DNA from: Phycisphaerae bacterium
GTDB taxonomy: Bacteria; Planctomycetota; Phycisphaerae; UBA1845
DNA length: 16,591 bases
Direction: 5' to 3'
Assembly (NCBI GenBank): GCA_029260195.1
Contig: JAJDDS010000312.1
Span: 1 to 16,591, forward strand
Position 1 is the stretch's first letter; every line of letters starts with the position of its first letter. This document shows, piece after piece, positions 14,921 to 16,591 of the stretch. The position numbers were made by a program, and so were the translations under genes. Below the pieces are notes generated by a model. That model did no database searches. It was not told the DNA's origin and worked only from the letters and a program-made list of their open reading frames with translations.

Positions 14921-14998
14921 TTCTCAAACATCATCGTCGGCGCCAACGTCGCCAACTCCTACGCACGCCCATGACATCCACTCGCCGCGGCAGCGTCG

Positions 14999-16207
14999 TC
15001 ACGGTGGCGGCGGCTCGCTTTCTCCCCGTGGTCCCCGCACCGTTGCTCCGGTCTGCCGGCTGATGTAGATCGGCTGAGCGTCGCGGATCAGGTAGTCTCG
15101 GGCCCCGGAACCGGCGTCCAAAAAGTCGGCGAACACGGCATCGTCGTAGATCAGAAACCCGTCCACGCTGGGGAAGTTAATGGCGACGTCAGTGCTCCCG
15201 ACGGTCGTGTACACCATCCCCGGCAGCGTCGCACCGGACGGAAACTGACTGGCGGGCGGCGCCGACGCGTCCGTATTGACTTGGTAATCGGTCAGGTTTT
15301 TCACGGCGAGTCCGGTGATCTCGCCGATCACCGCCGTTGCGGGGCCGTCGTGAATCAAAACGACGTTCCTCATCACCAGCCCGCCGGACTTCGAGAAGAG
15401 CACGGTGAAGAAGTTGCGGTGGTTGTGGGCGCCGTTGGGCGGGGCGTCCGTGGTCAGTACCGTGTAGTCGTTGTTGGTCAGTTCCGCGTCGGACCAGTCG
15501 TACGCCGGCGGAGCCGTTTGATCCAACACTTCCCGAGGCATCACGCGGAACGGAGCGGGGAACTCGTAGACCTTGGCGTCCATTACGACCCGGAAGCGAT
15601 CGTTCGTATCCTGGATGGTGACGCCCCCCGCCTCGTCGTCTTGAGACGTCGGATCCGCCGGGTCAGCCTCGATGAAGACCGCCTTCTGCACGTCGTTTTC
15701 GAGGTAGAAGAACAGGCCGTGGGGGGTGGTGTTGAGCGCTCGGGATCGGGCGGACATGAGGAGCCCGCGGAGCTTGTTGTCGGTGTCCGCGCGCCGGCTA
15801 TCCTCCCACATGCGCGAGACGGCCGGTAGCGTCATGACAGCCAGCAGGCCGATGATGCCGACCACGACGACGAGTTCGACCAGTGTGAACCCCGCTGACG
15901 CTCGGCACGGGAACGGCCTTTCGCGCAGTCCCGGAGGGACGGTCTGAGAATAGCCCAGCGATTTATCGCTGGGAATATGACGGGACGGTGGAATCGAGTC
16001 CCGTAGGGACGACTGAGGCGCGATCCCGCCTTCATCCGTCCCTACGAGACTCCGGTTGCTCGACGCCCGAGAACCCCAGCGATGAATCGCTGGGCTACTA
16101 TCAGTTGCCCCTACGGGGCACGGAACGCTCGGCATCTCCTCCTGCTGCAATCCCCGTGCCGAACAGTGTTGGGTGAACCGTCGAGTTGTCGGTGTTTTCG
16201 GTCGCAT
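14999..16207 (-). CDS. gspH: GspH-like minor pseudopilin (start uncertain)
   Basis: A clear prepilin signature lies at residues 106-125 of the open frame: Gly, then FTLVE with Glu at +5 (E111), and a hydrophobic helix GIIGLLAVMTLPA. The following DNKLRGLLMSARSRALNT resembles GspH/FimT pseudopilins. It follows the gspG-like gene directly, which fits H. The start is problematic. ATG 16207 lies 3 nt after the gspG stop and could be translationally coupled, but gives a 106-residue leader that translates a composite palindromic repeat (15928-16120). ATG 16135 is similar. The only codon giving a normal leader (13 residues, MRERPFPCRASAG) is CTG 15928; there is no ATG, GTG or TTG between the repeat and the prepilin motif. 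With CTG the protein has 309 residues, against about 170 for classical GspH. Confidence 0.87.
   Translation of the reverse strand: MRPKTPTTRRFTQHCSARGLQQEEMPSVPCPVGATDSSPAIHRWGSRASSNRSLVGTDEGGIAPQSSLRDSIPPSRHIPSDKSLGYSQTVPPGLRERPFPCRASAGFTLVELVVVVGIIGLLAVMTLPAVSRMWEDSRRADTDNKLRGLLMSARSRALNTTPHGLFFYLENDVQKAVFIEADPADPTSQDDEAGGVTIQDTNDRFRVVMDAKVYEFPAPFRVMPREVLDQTAPPAYDWSDAELTNNDYTVLTTDAPPNGAHNHRNFFTVLFSKSGGLVMRNVVLIHDGPATAVIGEITGLAVKNLTDYQVNTDASAPPASQFPSGATLPGMVYTTVGSTDVAINFPSVDGFLIYDDAVFADFLDAGSGARDYLIRDAQPIYISRQTGATVRGPRGESEPPPP
15928..16120. repeat. Composite inverted repeat of six hairpins (REPIN/MITE-like)
   Basis: Two ~95-bp arms are imperfect reverse complements about an axis near 16024. 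Left arm hairpins: GTCCC-GGA-GGGAC (15928-15940), CCCAGCGAT-TT-ATCGCTGGG (15954-15973), GTCCC-GTA-GGGAC (15998-16010). Right arm: GTCCC-TAC-GAGAC (16038-16050, one mismatch), CCCAGCGAT-GA-ATCGCTGGG (16075-16094), TGCCCC-TAC-GGGGCA (16106-16120). Hairpin centres pair symmetrically, each pair summing to 32047-32048. The layout recalls REP doublets or small non-autonomous mobile elements. Confidence 0.8.
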
Positions 16208-16210
16208 CGA

Positions 16211-16591
16211 TCAATCGGCCTCGCCCGCCCGCAGCCGGTCGCGGACGGAGTCGTCCAGATAGACGGTGTCGTCGTTGAGTGCATTATCAATCACACCATC
16301 TGTCGTGTTGTCTTCCCCGGCGTAGTCTTCGACAAAAGGCGAGTCATCCCCGGGGGAGGTTGCGTGTGTCGCGTGATAGCCCCATTGATCCACACCGTCC
16401 GCGCCGTAAGACAGCAGCAGCGGCTTGCCGCGGTTGGCGCCGACCGCGAACGCGGAGGTGTCTCGTCGATAACTGTTGGCTGCGTCCCAGGTCGCGGGCG
16501 GTTGCGTATTGTCGTGTATCGCGAAGTACTCGATCGCCTGCCCCCAGGCGTCGACGTAGAAGACGAGCGGCTCGTCGTCGATGTCGAGGGC
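16211..16591 (-). CDS. gspG: GspG-like major pseudopilin, C-terminal part (5' end outside window)
   Basis: The last 126 residues of a protein entering from the right edge, with no prepilin N-terminus in the window. The fragment contains PLVFYVDAWGQAIEYF (8-23) and KPLLLSYGADGVDQWG (about 58-73). These resemble the DPWG-N-x-Y and S-x-GADG segments of GspG-type major pseudopilins, where this region forms the beta sheet and calcium-binding loop. The Asp-rich tail (about 82-126, with NTTDG and NDDTVYLDD) is longer than in classical GspG and could also bind calcium. It stands first in the G-H-I-J-K order. The stop TGA is followed after TCG by an ATG in the frame of the next gene. Assignment rests on these segments and on gene order; another prepilin-type protein is possible. 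Confidence 0.75.
   Translation of the reverse strand, partial: ALDIDDEPLVFYVDAWGQAIEYFAIHDNTQPPATWDAANSYRRDTSAFAVGANRGKPLLLSYGADGVDQWGYHATHATSPGDDSPFVEDYAGEDNTTDGVIDNALNDDTVYLDDSVRDRLRAGEAD

Noticed and set aside
14823..14927. N-terminal extension of gspI up to the upstream start at 14927
   Set aside because: It translates the REP-like repeat, whereas ATG 14822 gives a normal 14-residue prepilin leader.

Overview
The window looks like chromosomal DNA from a GC-rich planctomycete, probably close to the Phycisphaerae. The evidence is a planctomycete-style dockerin signature in a large secreted Ig-domain protein, oversized prepilin-type proteins, few Shine-Dalgarno sites, and families of short palindromic intergenic repeats. 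This placement is inference from protein style, not a database result.

Layout. (1) Positions 1-2282, minus strand: the 5' part of a secreted protein with a signal peptide, a metallopeptidase-like region with a QExxH variant motif, two EF-hand/dockerin-like loops and at least three Ig-like domains, running off the left edge. (2) About 2283-2852: a divergent intergenic region. (3) 2853-3794, plus: a GH130 mannoside phosphorylase-type enzyme. (4) 4036-5535, plus: a FapA/DUF342 polymerizing-type protein, overlapping tail to tail by 6 bp with (5) 5530-6012, minus: a small CII/CP76-like DNA-binding regulator with a perfect 7-bp inverted repeat in front of it. (6) 6136-8370, plus: rsmA (KsgA 16S rRNA dimethyltransferase) followed by ispG (non-mevalonate isoprenoid synthesis), apparently one transcription unit. 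The IspG carries a Glu-to-His change in the usually conserved TEAG motif. (7) 8371-8629: a convergent junction with hairpins and palindromic repeats. (8) 8630-16591, minus: pseudopilin genes in the canonical type II secretion order gspG (3' end only), gspH, gspI, gspJ, gspK.

How the genes fit together. The right half encodes the pseudopilus of a type II secretion-like machine: GspG is the major subunit and GspH/I/J/K the tip. The complete minor pseudopilins are two to four times the usual size. GspK is about 1,170 residues, with an EF-hand-like loop and an apparent lamin-tail-like beta domain. The secreted Ig protein at the left edge is the kind of exported protein such a machine could handle, but nothing in the sequence links them. 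rsmA and ispG are housekeeping genes.

The most unusual structure is repeat-based. A composite inverted repeat (15928-16120) is built from six small hairpins placed symmetrically about position 16024. A second repeat family (core CCGCTCCCTTACGGTCGCGG) occurs at three places. A heptanucleotide tandem repeat and a 9-bp tandem repeat are also present. Several of these lie in frame inside the apparent N-termini of pseudopilin genes, which makes the true start codons of gspH and gspK uncertain.
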